Positions 45,523-58,302 of a stretch of DNA of 64,000 bases are shown here, in pieces. The notes beneath the pieces are model-generated. The model was not told the DNA's origin. It saw only the letters and a program-made list of their open reading frames with translations, and made no database searches. Both the position numbers and the translations under genes were made by a program. The stretch's first letter is position 1; each line of letters begins with the position of its first letter. The DNA lies in the NCBI GenBank assembly GCA_029851415.1, contig CM056743.1, positions 11,710,727-11,774,726 on the forward strand. Reading direction: 5' to 3'. Origin of the DNA: Eretmocerus hayati (taxonomy: Eukaryota; Arthropoda; Insecta; Hymenoptera; Aphelinidae).

Positions 45523-45976
45523 TACTAGCTTGGTCTTTTTTTTTTTTTTCTTTAAGGTGGTTGTAGGGCGAATACGCTGCGACGTACGAAGGAGAGGCAC
45601 CGGTCAGCCAAACACGGCTGGCCAGCACCTCCTCGCTGGAATCCGCATCGATACGGCCATCCGAACCGGGTAAACCCTCTCTTCCTTCTCCGTTGGCGCC
45701 GGCCATTGGACAAGGGAGAGATCCACCAACTTACCAATCCGGCCCGGCACCGTGTGAGCATTACTTCAGGGCCGGTGGCGTCTCGCGCTCAGGATCGAGC
45801 GTCTCTCTTCTCACGACTCGCAGGTGTTGTTTCCCTTCCTTCGATCTTCTTCCATCTCTTCATTCTTCATTCTTCTTTCTTCCTTCTTCGATCTCCTCTC
45901 TTCTTCCTTCCCTCTTCAGTCCATCATATTTCTCCTGGAACCATTTGGACCTCTTCTGTTCGTACTAGCTTGGTCT
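45523..45976 (-). mobile_element. 426-bp minus-strand retroposon, 14-bp TSD
   Basis: 'tactagcttggtct' at 45523-45536 and 45963-45976 flanks an insert that begins with T14 (its tail on the minus strand). GC-rich at first, then a pyrimidine-rich tract (45820-45930). Different from the 43.8-kb family. Confidence 0.82.
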
Positions 45977-46439
45977 CTCTCTCTCTCTCTTTCTGCCAGA
46001 GCATTTCCACTCAATGCATCTTGAACGCGATAAGCAAACCTTCTCATTAGTGTCAAAGATATCAATCATTTTATATTATTCCGGTGGCAAAAGTCACTCG
46101 GACATTTCCATGATTTCATGATAATTACAAATACTCTACTGAATTTTACTTCTTGCATCCCGTTGTGATCAAACTCAGGAGAAACTGCTGGCATGGCCAT
46201 ATTAGGTAGCCCAGAGATACTCGGTCTCACTTGAGGTAGCTAAGAGTAGAAAGGAACTATTATTCAAATGAATACTATGGAATGAAGATCAGTCGGGAGT
46301 CATCATAGAATCCCACTTGCTTGCCAATTTGGAGAATGATCGCAATTCTATGATTATCACTCTTAATGAATCGAATAACTTGATATGAGGGGTGAACCGA
46401 GCGATGGTTGTAGTTCGAATGACATGTTCTGAAATTGCA

Positions 46440-49400
46440 TATCACATGTGAGTACAGCCTATTAGTTGCTTTGTTGAATAACATAGCCAATTATCTGATC
46501 CGTGATGCTACTGATGTTCTGTCGAGCTCTGAAGCAGAATTGAGCATATTTTGAGGAGATCTATGCATTGACCCAGCGATCATAATCCAATCCACTCACG
46601 TCTTTCTTTGTTGAACTATTTTCGTCTAGATATTGTTGTTTCACAATAACCCAGGGATCCTTGAGAGGCAGGAATGGTATCTCAGTGATGGCGACATCTC
46701 TCCCATTAACATTCGCAAAATCTAGACCTTCGCTAACTCTACCTCGACAAACTGCCATGAATATTGCTCCTCGATGAGCAGGATCTTGGATTTGACTGTA
46801 GTGTTCAATCGATTCACTGTTGACCTCGCCTTTCGACAGCGGTTCTACAAAAATTGGCTGAGAATTACATATCAGTATAGCAGTGAATCATGAAACGACA
46901 TCTGGACTTCACTGATTCCAAACAACTCATATTTCCCCATGTGACTCCATGGAGCTACTTCTTGTCAATCGTTCTGACATTTCCTCATGATAGAGTATGA
47001 TGAGAAAGATACTATCAGGCCATTGGGTGGAACACAGCTAAGGGATATTATGGAATTTCTAAGAGATGTAACATAATTTGGATGTTTACTGTGGTTGAAA
47101 ACTTTCGATAAGATCCGAGAAGGATCCGACTCAACAGATTTGAGTAATTGGAAACTGTTACCTGCTATCGGATGATGATTCAAGCGTTTGCTGATCATAG
47201 CCATTATCAACGACCACAACAAAGCTTTGATTTTCTGTGATAATATGAGGGTTTTCCAATTGAACGCCGATGTCGATGCCAATTTCATTGATGAAGTGTT
47301 TTAAAGGAGATAGTATTCTACTGGTTAGGATAATGGATCTCAAGCCTTGATCTATCAGATACTGCATTCTATGATGGAATTCTTGAGTGCTAAGGGCGGG
47401 TCAAACTGTCAACAGGTGTACTTACCAAAAGCCCGTTGATGAACACCAGTAGCTCATCAACTTTCCTTATGATTTTGTGAGTTGATTCGTTTTGCATGGC
47501 CTCATTCTTTGATGATTTTGTGGGCTTTCCGGATTGAATGTATACCTTGCAAAACGTTTGCACCCTCTGACTAGATGGATTTAGATTTAGAGGACACGAT
47601 TCCAACCAATCACAGAACTTTTGCAAAGCATTTGTTTTCTTATTGACTTGTGATTTCCTGATTGTATCCAGGTATGAAAGAATCCGATTCAACTCATGAA
47701 TTTCTGGGTATTTCATCCCAAGGCGTATCTCTGAAGAAAAATGAATCTCAACTGAGTAATGAGCATACCCACTACATCGTAGGGCATGCTCGTCACCGAC
47801 CCGAGAATGCCAGCAGTTCCGAGTTTACTCACTAGGTGGCTACCAGTATATAATCGAATCATAGATCGTTAGTGATGATACTAGCCAGGATCGTATCAAT
47901 TCAGCAGTACACGCCGCAAGCAGCTTGATTGGTCGTATCGCTCGGTTCCAGGTCCTTCCTGAGTCAAGTAGAACCATTATCACTGTCCGTACTCTTCGCC
48001 TCTCCAGATGCTTCTAGAGGAGCGGGTATGGGGTCTTACTATCGATCCCTGGTCTAACCAGTACTCGTATCGGAGAACTGTACCGCCGTATGTGGTATAC
48101 ACACGCCCGTCTAGGATGCGTCATACTCTACGGTGCCGTCTCCTCGCTACCCTGGGCACTCTCGGGGCGTAATGGAAAAGTCCCGAAATACAAGCACACA
48201 CATTCACACTGACACACCAGCTAGCATTTGCGTGTAACCCATTCACAATTGGCCGTTTATGAGATACTCGGACCAAGAAACAGACACAACGATGCACCGG
48301 CTGCAAGAGCAGACGTTTGTTCTAACACAAAGTCACGCACGAGGACAAGCAGTCATGGTAAACATATATTTTGTCTGTTCCCGAGAGTAGTCACCAGCTT
48401 TGTGGAATGTCAGTTTATTTCTTCTATACATTAGCTTGAGTACATCTATATTATTCAATGAAACCGGTTGTTATCATTCGGACATGAACCGTACTTTCCT
48501 AATCCGAGTAAATCTCTCGGTAACAACTCTACCAATCAAGGCGATCTATTGATATTGAATAATCATACACATCATCTTTGCTCAGTAACTCGAGGATGTA
48601 TGATCCAGTGATGCAGGGTATGTATTACACTCAGCATCGTCCTTACTTGCGGTAGAGTCAATGGCTACTCTTAGTTGTAATAATAAGGACTTCAAAAAAT
48701 GTAAAATTTCATCTGAAGAATAATGCTGACCCCGAGCTATCCCACTCATGTCATTAATAGACCTTGCTAAATCTGTGCTGCTAATCTTGATAGATCTCTA
48801 TTGAGCTAGGGATACAGGAGATGATTCTACTCTCATTTCCAATTAATATTATGAACCGATGCCAACTGGGCGGAAGCTGTTCTTTCACACACCTCTCCAA
48901 TATCATGAGCTTCATCTGAAAGAGTAATGTCATCCTGGCGCTCTACACCGTGAGCCTTTCAAGTTTGTGGATCGAATGAATGGTTTCGACTCATGGAGAT
49001 GATATCTGCATAATTTTTCGATTCTACAGTTGAGAAGTATGGACAGCACAGGGACTCTTCTCCTACATTCATCAAGTCTTCGATATCTAAGATGTCGTGC
49101 TCCGTGACTTTGTTATTTTTCCTGGAGAAAAATGAGTCGACTGTGAGAGAGCATAACTGAATTGTCATCAATTACGTCCTCATCTACCTTGTTTTCACTT
49201 TGTTATAGAAGCAGCACTCTCTTGCTTGGACTCTTCTGCCTGGCACATGCAAATTTTTACCACAGTGCTTTGTTTGCAGGCAACCTCTCGACTTATAAAG
49301 AGCTGGTCTCTTGATTGATGAATTGATGCTTGCATATAGATGTGAGTGGTTCTTTTGAATTCTTGCATAGCTTGGGAGAGTTGTGCATGTATTTTCGGTG

Positions 49401-49817
49401 CTTAAATGATTTTTGGAGTATTGATAAATGGAGGATTCTGCACCAGGCGTAACGATTTTACCGCCACTTTTGTTTGAGTCCAGTAAATATTGACTGCCAG
49501 GATTATAAGCCGATCTCGCATGACCTGGAGCAGTCGATCGTTGAGCTTGAGCCTGCAATTCTGTTCCCTTGATCATGAGCCAGGCCGTGAATAAACAGGG
49601 GACACTCAGCGTCTTCCCAGTACCTACAGGGTAACGACACTTGAGAATCAAAATTCAGAATTCACTACCATATTACCTTACCACTTGGTGACTCCAAAAC
49701 GCTATTCGTCCCCTTTTGTGGGCATTCTGGTACCTTAGAAATGTTAGCGTTTTCATTTTGATCAGGTTCGAAAAGGAATTCGACACGCACTCCATTAACT
49801 CCGACTTCGGTAGCCAT
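46440..49817 (-). pseudogene. RTEL1-type DNA helicase pseudogene
   Basis: RTEL1 is an XPD/FANCJ-family 5'-3' helicase that resolves D-loops and G-quadruplexes in telomere maintenance. The start is ATG 49817. Exon 1 (49817-49682) ends inside Walker A (ESPSG), a 58-nt GT-AG intron follows, and exon 2 (49623-49188) resumes TGKTLS and ends in CCFYNKVK, the Fe-S cluster region. A 66-nt intron leads to exon 3 (ILDIEDL, CPYF). An in-frame TGA (48959-48961) precedes the DEAH box (48905-48916). Later exons give RSIILTS.ILSPL and VQLENPHI (47367-47160), PNGLIVSF.SYS (~47010) and VCRGRVSEGLDF with PLKDPWVI (46862-46561). A second TGA lies where Trp is expected (~46970). Frames disagree at some junctions; the final GRVIRH region is scrambled. 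One ~900-nt intron is inflated. Confidence 0.85.
47737..48648. other. Oversized intron of the RTEL1 copy
   Basis: Lies between a 'gca-a|gtaagg' donor near 48649 and a 'ttttcttcag' acceptor near 47737. Sibling introns are ~60 nt. The middle (47950-48180) is richer in G+C than the exons, suggesting an inserted element, but no TSD was found. Confidence 0.5.
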
Positions 49818-51208
49818 TATAAGAGGTCGTCACAAGTATGCGCGACCGTGAGTTTACTGCGTCGTCTGGTCCAGTCTCGTAGTAGCAAATCCTCCAGCGC
49901 TTGCCTAATTTTGGAATCATAATATTTTCTTCCAATCACAAAAACATCATTATTTTAGGGCTCAATTGCTCACCCCGATAATATAGCTATTCCTAATGGC
50001 TCACCCTCACAAATTCCCTGAAAAATTATCAAACGCTCACTAATTGAGCACCCTATTGCATGAGTTACGAGCAATTTGGTAACAAGTCAATAGTTGAGGG
50101 TAATAGCTTACTTGGTCAATCTAATTGCTCATGACTTACTTTGACAAACTACATCCTTGTTCCTTAAAAAAAATGCAGATTCGTTGAACATCACCCCCTC
50201 CTCAACGATTTACTCCAGCTGAGATTCGATGGAAGTTTGGGAAATCATGCTGAAATGTCAGGATTATAGGGAAGAAGCAACACTTAATGCTTCGAGATAT
50301 CTACCAATACGAAGATTTTACTCTGATTCTGCATCCAATTGCATCAACTAACACAGTTCAAAGCTTCGTGATGGCCAGCGAAATCATTTAGAGTACTCAT
50401 TCCACATCATTCGCTTTACTTCTCATTACTGAAAACGTATGAAATTATGTTCCTGGGACTTCATCAAATGGATCCCATTCCAAGAGACCGAGTCGATGAC
50501 CGGGACGGTTGAACGAGTCGTTGAAGGAGTTGGTGACCGTGACGGTTGATGGAGTCGGCCTATCGAGTAAACCGACTAGGCAAACCAAAACAGTCACCGA
50601 GTCGATCACATCTTATAAAATAGTCCCGAGGGTCACGTAACGAACGATTAATGAACAACTACCATCAAAGATCAATGGAAAAGTTTCAAAGAAACAGGAA
50701 AAAATATGCGCAGCGTTTTGGCCGAATCGGCCAAGAGTGGGGTTTGAACTTCCGATCTCTTGGTTAGTAGACCAATTACACGCAAAAACGGACGCGCTGC
50801 TGCAGTCAAGGCACCGCGTCGGAATAGTAGACCAACTATACATGTCCTTAGAGCCAGAGACCTTATTCCGATCTCGGTGATTACCATCGCGGCGATGTGA
50901 CTCGCTACGATTCTTCTGCGTTCATGTTCTTCATACATGTGGGACCACCTAATTTCATGTTCTTCGTGCATAGCAAGTGACTTGAATTGCATCACTACGA
51001 CAGTAGTCACCGAGCTCGGAATGAAATCTCACCGGGTCATGTTACTATGTAGCCAGTTTAGTGAGCGTGCTCAAAAGGTGACTGATGAGAAGCATCTAAC
51101 ATTCGTTCATGATCTGTTCAATCATCAGTTAGTCATAAGCTCTGTCGCCACGGCATCGAGTCGAACCGTGGTTAGCATGAGACTTGGAATATTTCAATAA
51201 ATGGCTGA
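49818..51208. other. Region upstream of the RTEL1 copy
   Basis: AT-rich. Near 50500-50570 'gacggttga.(c/g)gagtcg' is repeated. At 50725-50790 (minus strand) a B-box-like 'gttcaaaccccactc' and a tRNA-like stem suggest a decayed tRNA-derived SINE, without a visible tail or TSD. Confidence 0.35.
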
Positions 51209-54200
51209 TTAAGGGGATGTAGTACTCTCTTGTGTTATCAGGCGGGCTCATACTAGTAGCTCATCCTAAGGCTAGATGGCGACACGTAGAATGAGCTTCT
51301 CAAATGTAGTTTTTTGTTGTTGGCAGCACTGATTTTCTCTCAGATTTTCTAGCGCGCGAGTAGACGACTTGGATACTAGCTCGAACGATTCGAAAACATT
51401 CCAGATTTCGTCAAACCATAATGGATCCACCATTTATACCCCTGTATCCTATATATCCACGCTCACAAACGTGGATCATTTGGAAATAAGACAGCATTTT
51501 CCCCAAAACGAGATGAATTCAAAGACTTATGTAAACGAAAAGGGTATACTCATTTTCCAACGAAAATGGGATTCCTAATCAGTGATTTAGGATTCCTCAT
51601 CAAAAGCAGAAGATCCATCTATTGAAATTTGCCATCGATGCAAAAAAAATTTTTTTGCCATGAGTTCCAAAATTTATGTTCAGAAACAAGAGTGAATCCA
51701 GCGCTTCCTTGGAAAGCAGGTTGATTGACCCAAACAGATACTCCTTGAGATTCACCGTCTGTCAATTCCTAAATTCATGTTCAGAAACAAAAATAGATCC
51801 AGATGAGTTTCCTTGGGAAGCAGGTTGGTTCTCCCTAACAGATCCTTTTAGAGATTCACCATCCGTCAATTCCAAAATTCATGTTCAGAAACATGAATGG
51901 ATCCAGAGCTCGCTTGGAAAGCAGGTTGATTCTCCCAAACAGATCCTCTTTGGTTGTACCATCCGTCAATTCCAAAATCCATGCCCAGAAACAAGGATGC
52001 TTCCACAGCTTCATCGGGTAGCAAGTTGATTCACCCAAACAGATCCCTTTAGAGATTCAACATTCGCCTATTCCAAAATTCATGCCCAGAAACAAGGATG
52101 CATCCACAGCTTCATCGGATAGCAGGTTGATCCTCCCAAATAGATAGTCATCTCCATTCGTATTCATCAGCGTCAATGCAATTCACACATTGGAAAATAC
52201 ACATAAAAGCATGTAAATTCACATGCATAAAAAAAATCCAAGTTCGCACACCACGTACTCACATGAGCCATTATTGAGAGGAAATAGATTATTCCTCGGA
52301 CAGCAGGTTGATCCTCCCATATAGATAGTCATCTGCATTCATGTTTATCAACATGAATTGAATTGTCTTATTTGGTAACACGGACATTCATCAAAAAGCA
52401 TTCAATTTTACATGCATAAAAAGATATCCAAGTACGCACGCCAAGTACTCACATGAATCATTATTAAGAGGAAATAGATTATTCCTTGTACAGCAGGTTG
52501 ATCCTTCCATGTAAATAGTCATCTGCGTTCATGTTCATCAATATGAATTGAGTTGTCTTATTTGATAACACGTACATTCATTAAAAAGCATTCAAATTTA
52601 CATGCATGAAAAGATATCCGAGTTTGCACACCAAGTACTCACATAAACAATTATTGAGAGGAAACCAATTATTCTATAGAACAGCTTCTAGAGGGCTGTT
52701 AGTTTTTGTCTCATGAACTTGAATTATCTTGTCTGGTTCAAGAATTTGGGATTGGAACTAACAATAAGTATAGTCTTGCGTCATCAAGAATCTGGGAAAT
52801 TGAGGTGACAGATATTCAATTGACCCATGGTCTTTTTCAACAATATATAACATGTCGCTGCAATTGTCTGGTTATAAGAAAGCAAGCAAAATAGTTTCCT
52901 ATCCATGATATCATTACAATATAAAAGATAATTCAGCTCATTTCTGGAAGTCTAAGGAACTGCTGATCACAATTAAAAATCCAACTCCATGATTCCTCGC
53001 CATGAGTACATGCTAATCATGCATCTTGGGAGCTGTGAAAATGGGAAATGGAGTTCTCTAAGAGTTCTAGGTGACTCAGGGGTCATGATTGAACAACTAG
53101 AGACCAATAACAAGGTCAGAGGCAATGTTTGAGGTTGATGTTACTTGCGGATTCTGAACCACGATATTAAGCAAGTCAACTAAAATAACTTCTAGACAAC
53201 TATTCTACTTCATTCCACTTGCATACAATATTTTTTATTCATCACATCATTTTGAATCCAAAAACTCCTCCAAAACTTCTCTCAATGAATAATTGGGGGG
53301 AAATCTAAGAACTGGCAACCGCAAATGCATGCACTAAGATGGGAAAATCATGATGTAATAAACCATCACTCACGCTACAAATACACAAACAGCAGCTTTC
53401 TCTTGGTCTCACTAGCTTCCAAAAGATATCGCACTCCTCCGTCATGACCATTTTTTTATGGTCTAGGACCAAATTTTTATTATTTCAGAGAATAACAAAG
53501 CCGTGTCAAAGGAGGTAGCCACGGTAGTAGCCCAGGTGCATCCTATCCCACCCGCAGGATGCGAGCATTTGCGATTATGCAGTAGCACACTCAGCACAGC
53601 ACAAAACACTCATAGCTGTCACACTTTCACACGACCCGGACACTCTCACCTCCACCAGGAAGCCACGATTTCCTCGCAAAACGCCGACTACGAGGATTCG
53701 TGGTATACCGAAAAAAGCAAGCATGCGAGCAACAGCACACAACAGCACGCGCTTTGCGAACGTCTGCTAGCAGCCGACATCAAAACAAGAGACCACGTCA
53801 ATGCTGCCAACTTATAAAATGCAGTTCTCAACTTCGCGATACAGAATCTTACTCGCATTACCCCAAACTCGCATTTATAGAACTACGGCTCCAAAACTTA
53901 TCGAATCAATCCCAAATTTTTCACAGAGTTAGAAGATCCCGGTAGGATTGGAGGAAAGTCCCTCGTGGGGTAATCCAGCTCACAGGAATCCTACACTGTG
54001 AGTATAATAGTAGCCTAACCTCGAAGAGTTTCGACATTCGAGACAGTTTTTGACTGGCACAGATCTTCTCCAAGGAAATCACTGACTTTCCACCATTTCC
54101 ACGAGGATCTTCTAACTCTGTGGAAAATTTGGGATCGATTCAATGGATTTTAGAGCCGTAGTTCTTTAAATACGATTTTGTGGTAATTTAGCAGACGAAT

Positions 54201-54227
54201 TTCGGCCGGTATACGCCATCCCCTTAA
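51209..54227. mobile_element. Repeat element copy B (3.01 kb), TTAA-flanked
   Basis: The element 51213-54223 is bordered by TTAA on both sides, with short inverted ends (GGGGATG(T/G).GTA). It is collinear with copy A but lacks A's 520-bp insertion. It has about five units of the ~118-bp repeat (51660-52130) and three of the ~170-bp repeat (52200-52640). Near the 3' end, ~75-bp arms (53866-53941 and 54112-54187) form an inverted repeat. No transposase. The 117-codon frame at 51676-52029 is repeat-derived. Confidence 0.78.
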
Positions 54228-55030
54228 ACGTTCCAGCAACGGGGTTTCCGACTATTTACGGAACGTTCCGACGGTGCAATTGCGACGTTCCAGAAACGTT
54301 GAGGCAACATTCACTGTTTGGTGGGGAGAATGGCTGGACGTGACTTGATAAATAATGCAAAGTTCAGTCTGTGTTTGGGAGTTTGGGGAACCCAAGGTAA
54401 CCTGAGCATGTTTCTGGGCGCCGAGTTTGATAGAGTAAATTGAGACACCACTCATTGTCACATAAAACGTTTGGACTGAAAATGTACTATCGTAGTCGAT
54501 TAGATTCATTGACAATCACAACTCACAGCGTCACCTTCACCTGTTCCCTTGAGTACTTGGAGCTCATATGCATATGAAATGACTTGTTGATAGGATAGAC
54601 GGTCTCTGTATAAACTCATAAAAATAGGATAACAACCGTTGTATCATCATCATTATAAGTTTGGGCAAAACTGCGAAAGGGAGGGTTCATATGGAGTGGA
54701 AGAGTCAGCGGTAAACTTTCATGCCATTCTATGACCTGACATATATTATCAATCGAAGGGAAGGGATGTCTGCAACTTTTGAATTATTTGTTCCGCCTCT
54801 TTTATAATGATCGATAGAACCACATGTAAAGTTATAAAGTAGTTAAACTTATGCTAGCCTTCAGTGAAGAGGTTATTTTGCTTATTTACATATTCTGCAA
54901 TACTCCATCTCAATTGTATTAGATTGTATATTATGAATGATAAAATAGGTTCACCTTTGTATTGACCGCATTGATTCATAATTTGGTAAGGTTGTTATAT
55001 CATAATGGCAATCATGTAGGTTACTGTAAC
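54228..55030. other. No gene recognised
   Basis: AT-rich, one minus frame (54252-54515, 87 codons) without a motif. Confidence 0.4.
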
Positions 55031-55185
55031 AGCATTGGAATAGTTATTTACGATACAAGGGACCTAAGAGCCTTATTATTACACGGCGTGAAGTTGGCGC
55101 CCGAGCGCTTGCGCGAGGGTGCCAATCACGCCGTGTAATAATCAAAACTCTTGGGTCCCGTGTACCGTACACTATTTCATAGCAT
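55031..55185. mobile_element. 145-bp palindromic element, AGCAT-flanked
   Basis: AGCAT at 55031-55035 and 55181-55185 brackets a near-complete palindrome ('acacggcgtga' pairs with 'tcacgccgtgt') whose tip is 'gcccgagcgcttgcgcgagggtgc'. The family is unknown. Confidence 0.65.
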
Positions 55186-55320
55186 CGAGTGACATAAACC
55201 CGCCCTTTGCGGGGGTCATAACACACCCGAGCGCTTTCGCGAGGGTGGAAGCGGGTGGCTATGGCGGGGGTTGGCGGGGGGGCGGCAGCCCCCCCGACTG
55301 AAAAAAAGTTAAGAATCTGG
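55186..55320. repeat. GC-rich hairpin cluster
   Basis: Three successive hairpins: cccgccctttgcggggg, cccgagcgctttcgcgaggg and ggggggcggcagcccccc. The middle one repeats the tip motif of the neighbouring palindrome. Confidence 0.6.
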
Positions 55321-57233
55321 TCCTATAAAATAGATATCACTTACCCGCGATTAAACCTATCGAGTGATGATAAAGACGTTTCTTGTATCTAAAATAAGTC
55401 ATGAGCATCGTTGGTTATTATAGTAATATAAGGGTTGTGCAACCCTCATCCCGGCCAAAACCTGAAATTTTCCCTCTCAGACTTCATCATGAAACAATTT
55501 CTGAATTTACGCTGGTAACTAAACTCCAGAGAAATTAGCAGTTTAATTCTCCTTAGACATTCCATAACGGCTGTTTGAGAATTGAAAACTGTGTAATAAC
55601 ACATCCTCACCGCAAGGATGACGAATATGCGTATTCGATCTTTTCAAATGAGGTACAATTCCTAATACTGCCATGCAGTCTCTAATTTTGATACCTACTT
55701 ATTTGTTGTGATTTGATCACGACAGTGTATTAAATGGAAATCCAGCATGATCAAAGGTTTCAAGGTTAGCACAAATATACATGTGCAAAACTCAACCACG
55801 TGTTTATGTTTATGTTTATGTTGATGATGATTTATAACCATGAGTGGGAGTGTAACAGTCATGACTAATTTTCTTGCTCTTTACAATTATTGATGCGGAT
55901 ACAAGTGCTCCAGACATGATCCATCATAGATTTTTTATAATATTATCTCAATTTCGATGCCTGCATACATAATATGCGCAAAAATTGCCAAAAATGTCCC
56001 AATAACCTCACAGTGAAATAAACTAATTTGCTGCACCCCGCACCCACGTGAAGTGAGCGGACGCATTATTTCACAGTTGAATAATAGGCCATTTAAGTCC
56101 CGCAAATGCGTTAAATAAACGCGGGTTTAGGTCACGCAGTGCTATAAAACTTCTTTATTCTTTGATTGCTATTAATCAAATACAGAAGTCATACATAAAT
56201 TGTTTGGAGAAATTCATCTGAATTGTGTCACCATTGAAAAGCTGAGTGCTGGTCTCAATTGGGACAAACTGTCCATTGACAAAAGTTTAGTGTTTGCTTC
56301 GGTTTAAGAGGTGCCAAGTGTTTTCAGTCGAGTAAATAACACAGTGATGTTTGGATATATGAGGGCTGTTTAGTTTACAGTTGTTTCTTCTGCCTCGACC
56401 AATCGTGAACTGAAACAAATATCATCCAACTTATTAGACTAGAGGTACTTGCGCTGTCTGTCTACAACAACTGGCTTTGCTATGGTACTATTACAACTCA
56501 AACAGAGAGGTCAATGTCCATTCGGTGAAATGATATCAAAATATATTCAGAATTATAGTAAGACTGCTATAAGGTCCTTGAACGCATTTGACTTCAATGG
56601 TCATCTTTGTTGTGGTACTCTCATGAAACTTTACATAGGTAAACTCCACGCCAAAACATAGAAAGCCATCGAGATGAAATACGGTTTGTAATAAAAATTG
56701 TTACTCACTGGTGTGGAGTTGATTTCTATGCGAGCAGGACTGCAACTCCCCAATGCAACGCTCTCCTGTCGTAGTTGTAGGTAAGGCATATTTTGTCTTT
56801 GACAGAGCTCGTATATTAGAATGGTGTGAGACGTGTGAGGTATTTACTTCGTCAACTACGTGTTTCCGCGATGTTTAGGAAAACCTCAAAGTTTTCTCGA
56901 AGAACAAAGATTTGTGGCACTCGACACGTGATCTACTATAATCTCCAGAAACGGTGATTGTCAGAGAACAGCAGAGAAAAAAAACGGTCGAGGCTGATCT
57001 CCCTTAGAGACCCTGTCTCCTTGCTGCAGCGAATGGGGTTCCTATTAGGCCTAGTTCCATTAGGAGTCGCTTTCTCATCCCCATAGTGTTCCTATCTCGT
57101 CAAGCGTAGTGCTGACCTTCCCCTCACGCCCCTCGTTGCCCACCAAAGCATTCGCAGAGCGCGCCGCGGCGAAGGAGACGGTTCTCAGCTACTATCCTCT
57201 GCAGGTCGGTGGACGAACGGTTTGAATTCGATA
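55321..57233. other. No gene recognised
   Basis: AT-rich. A short 'ttatgt' run lies near 55805, and a 70-codon frame at 56449-56661 has no motif. Confidence 0.4.
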
Positions 57234-58302
57234 AAAACGTGACGGGCTTATTCGCATGAAAATGATTAGCTTGAGCGCGACACTACTTGTTAATGTAAAT
57301 GGTCTACATCACTATTATGTGATATTTTTATTCGTTGTAATAATGCATTTGAAAATCTAGAGACCATGTGAGATTTTGTTGGAATAGTTGAGAGGTGTTG
57401 AAAAAAATTCCCAAAAACTTTGAAATAATTTTTTTTTTTTTTTTAATGAAATTGTAACCTCCTCGCGATGTCAAAGGATGTATTATCGGAGACTAGGAGT
57501 GAAAAGATTAACAGTTGTTAAGCTACAAACAGTCATTGGGCGGAATGAACATAGTACGAGCCAAGAAAAGTAACTTTTCATCACATTATTTATCCAAAAA
57601 AATTCGGGATGTTCAATTTGTATTGGTAATAGTAAATTATGTCCTTTTCTAGATGTCGAAGAATGTATTACCAGAATGGAGGATGAAAAAGATAAAAGGT
57701 TGTAAAGCTACACCCAGTCATCGCGTTGAAAATACATAGTCCGTCTCAAAAAAAGAAACTTTCTATCCCATTAACTACACCAAGAAAATCGAAATCTTTG
57801 AATTTTATTGGGAACAGTAAATGATAACCTTCTCGAGATGCTAGAGAATGTATCTAGGAATTCTAGGATGAAAAAGATTGATAGTTGCAAAGCTACACAC
57901 TGTTATTCCGTTGAAATGACATAGTCCCGACCGAAAAAGGCGCTCTCCGTCCCATTAACTTTACAAAAAAATTCGAAATGTCTAAATTTTATTGGGAAAA
58001 GTAAATGATAACCTTCTCGAAATGACAGAAAATGTATTTTCAAAATCTAGGATTAAAAGGATTAGTTGTCAAAAAGCCACAGGCAGTCATCGCGTTGGAA
58101 AGATATAGTCCGTCTCGCAAAAAGGCGCTTTCCATCCCATTAACTTTACAAAAAAAATCGAAATCTTCCATTTTTATTGGGAATAGTGAATGATGACCTC
58201 CTTGGAATGTGGAAGAATGCATTTCCAGAATCTAGGATTAAATAGGTTAATGGTTGAAAAGCTGCACACAATCATCGCGTAGAAAATGCACAGTCCGTCT
58301 TA

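Noticed and set aside
55031..55320. Bacterial contamination or lateral transfer, suggested by GC hairpins
   Set aside because: No bacterial gene is present, and the segment is bounded by short duplications and surrounded by ordinary host DNA.
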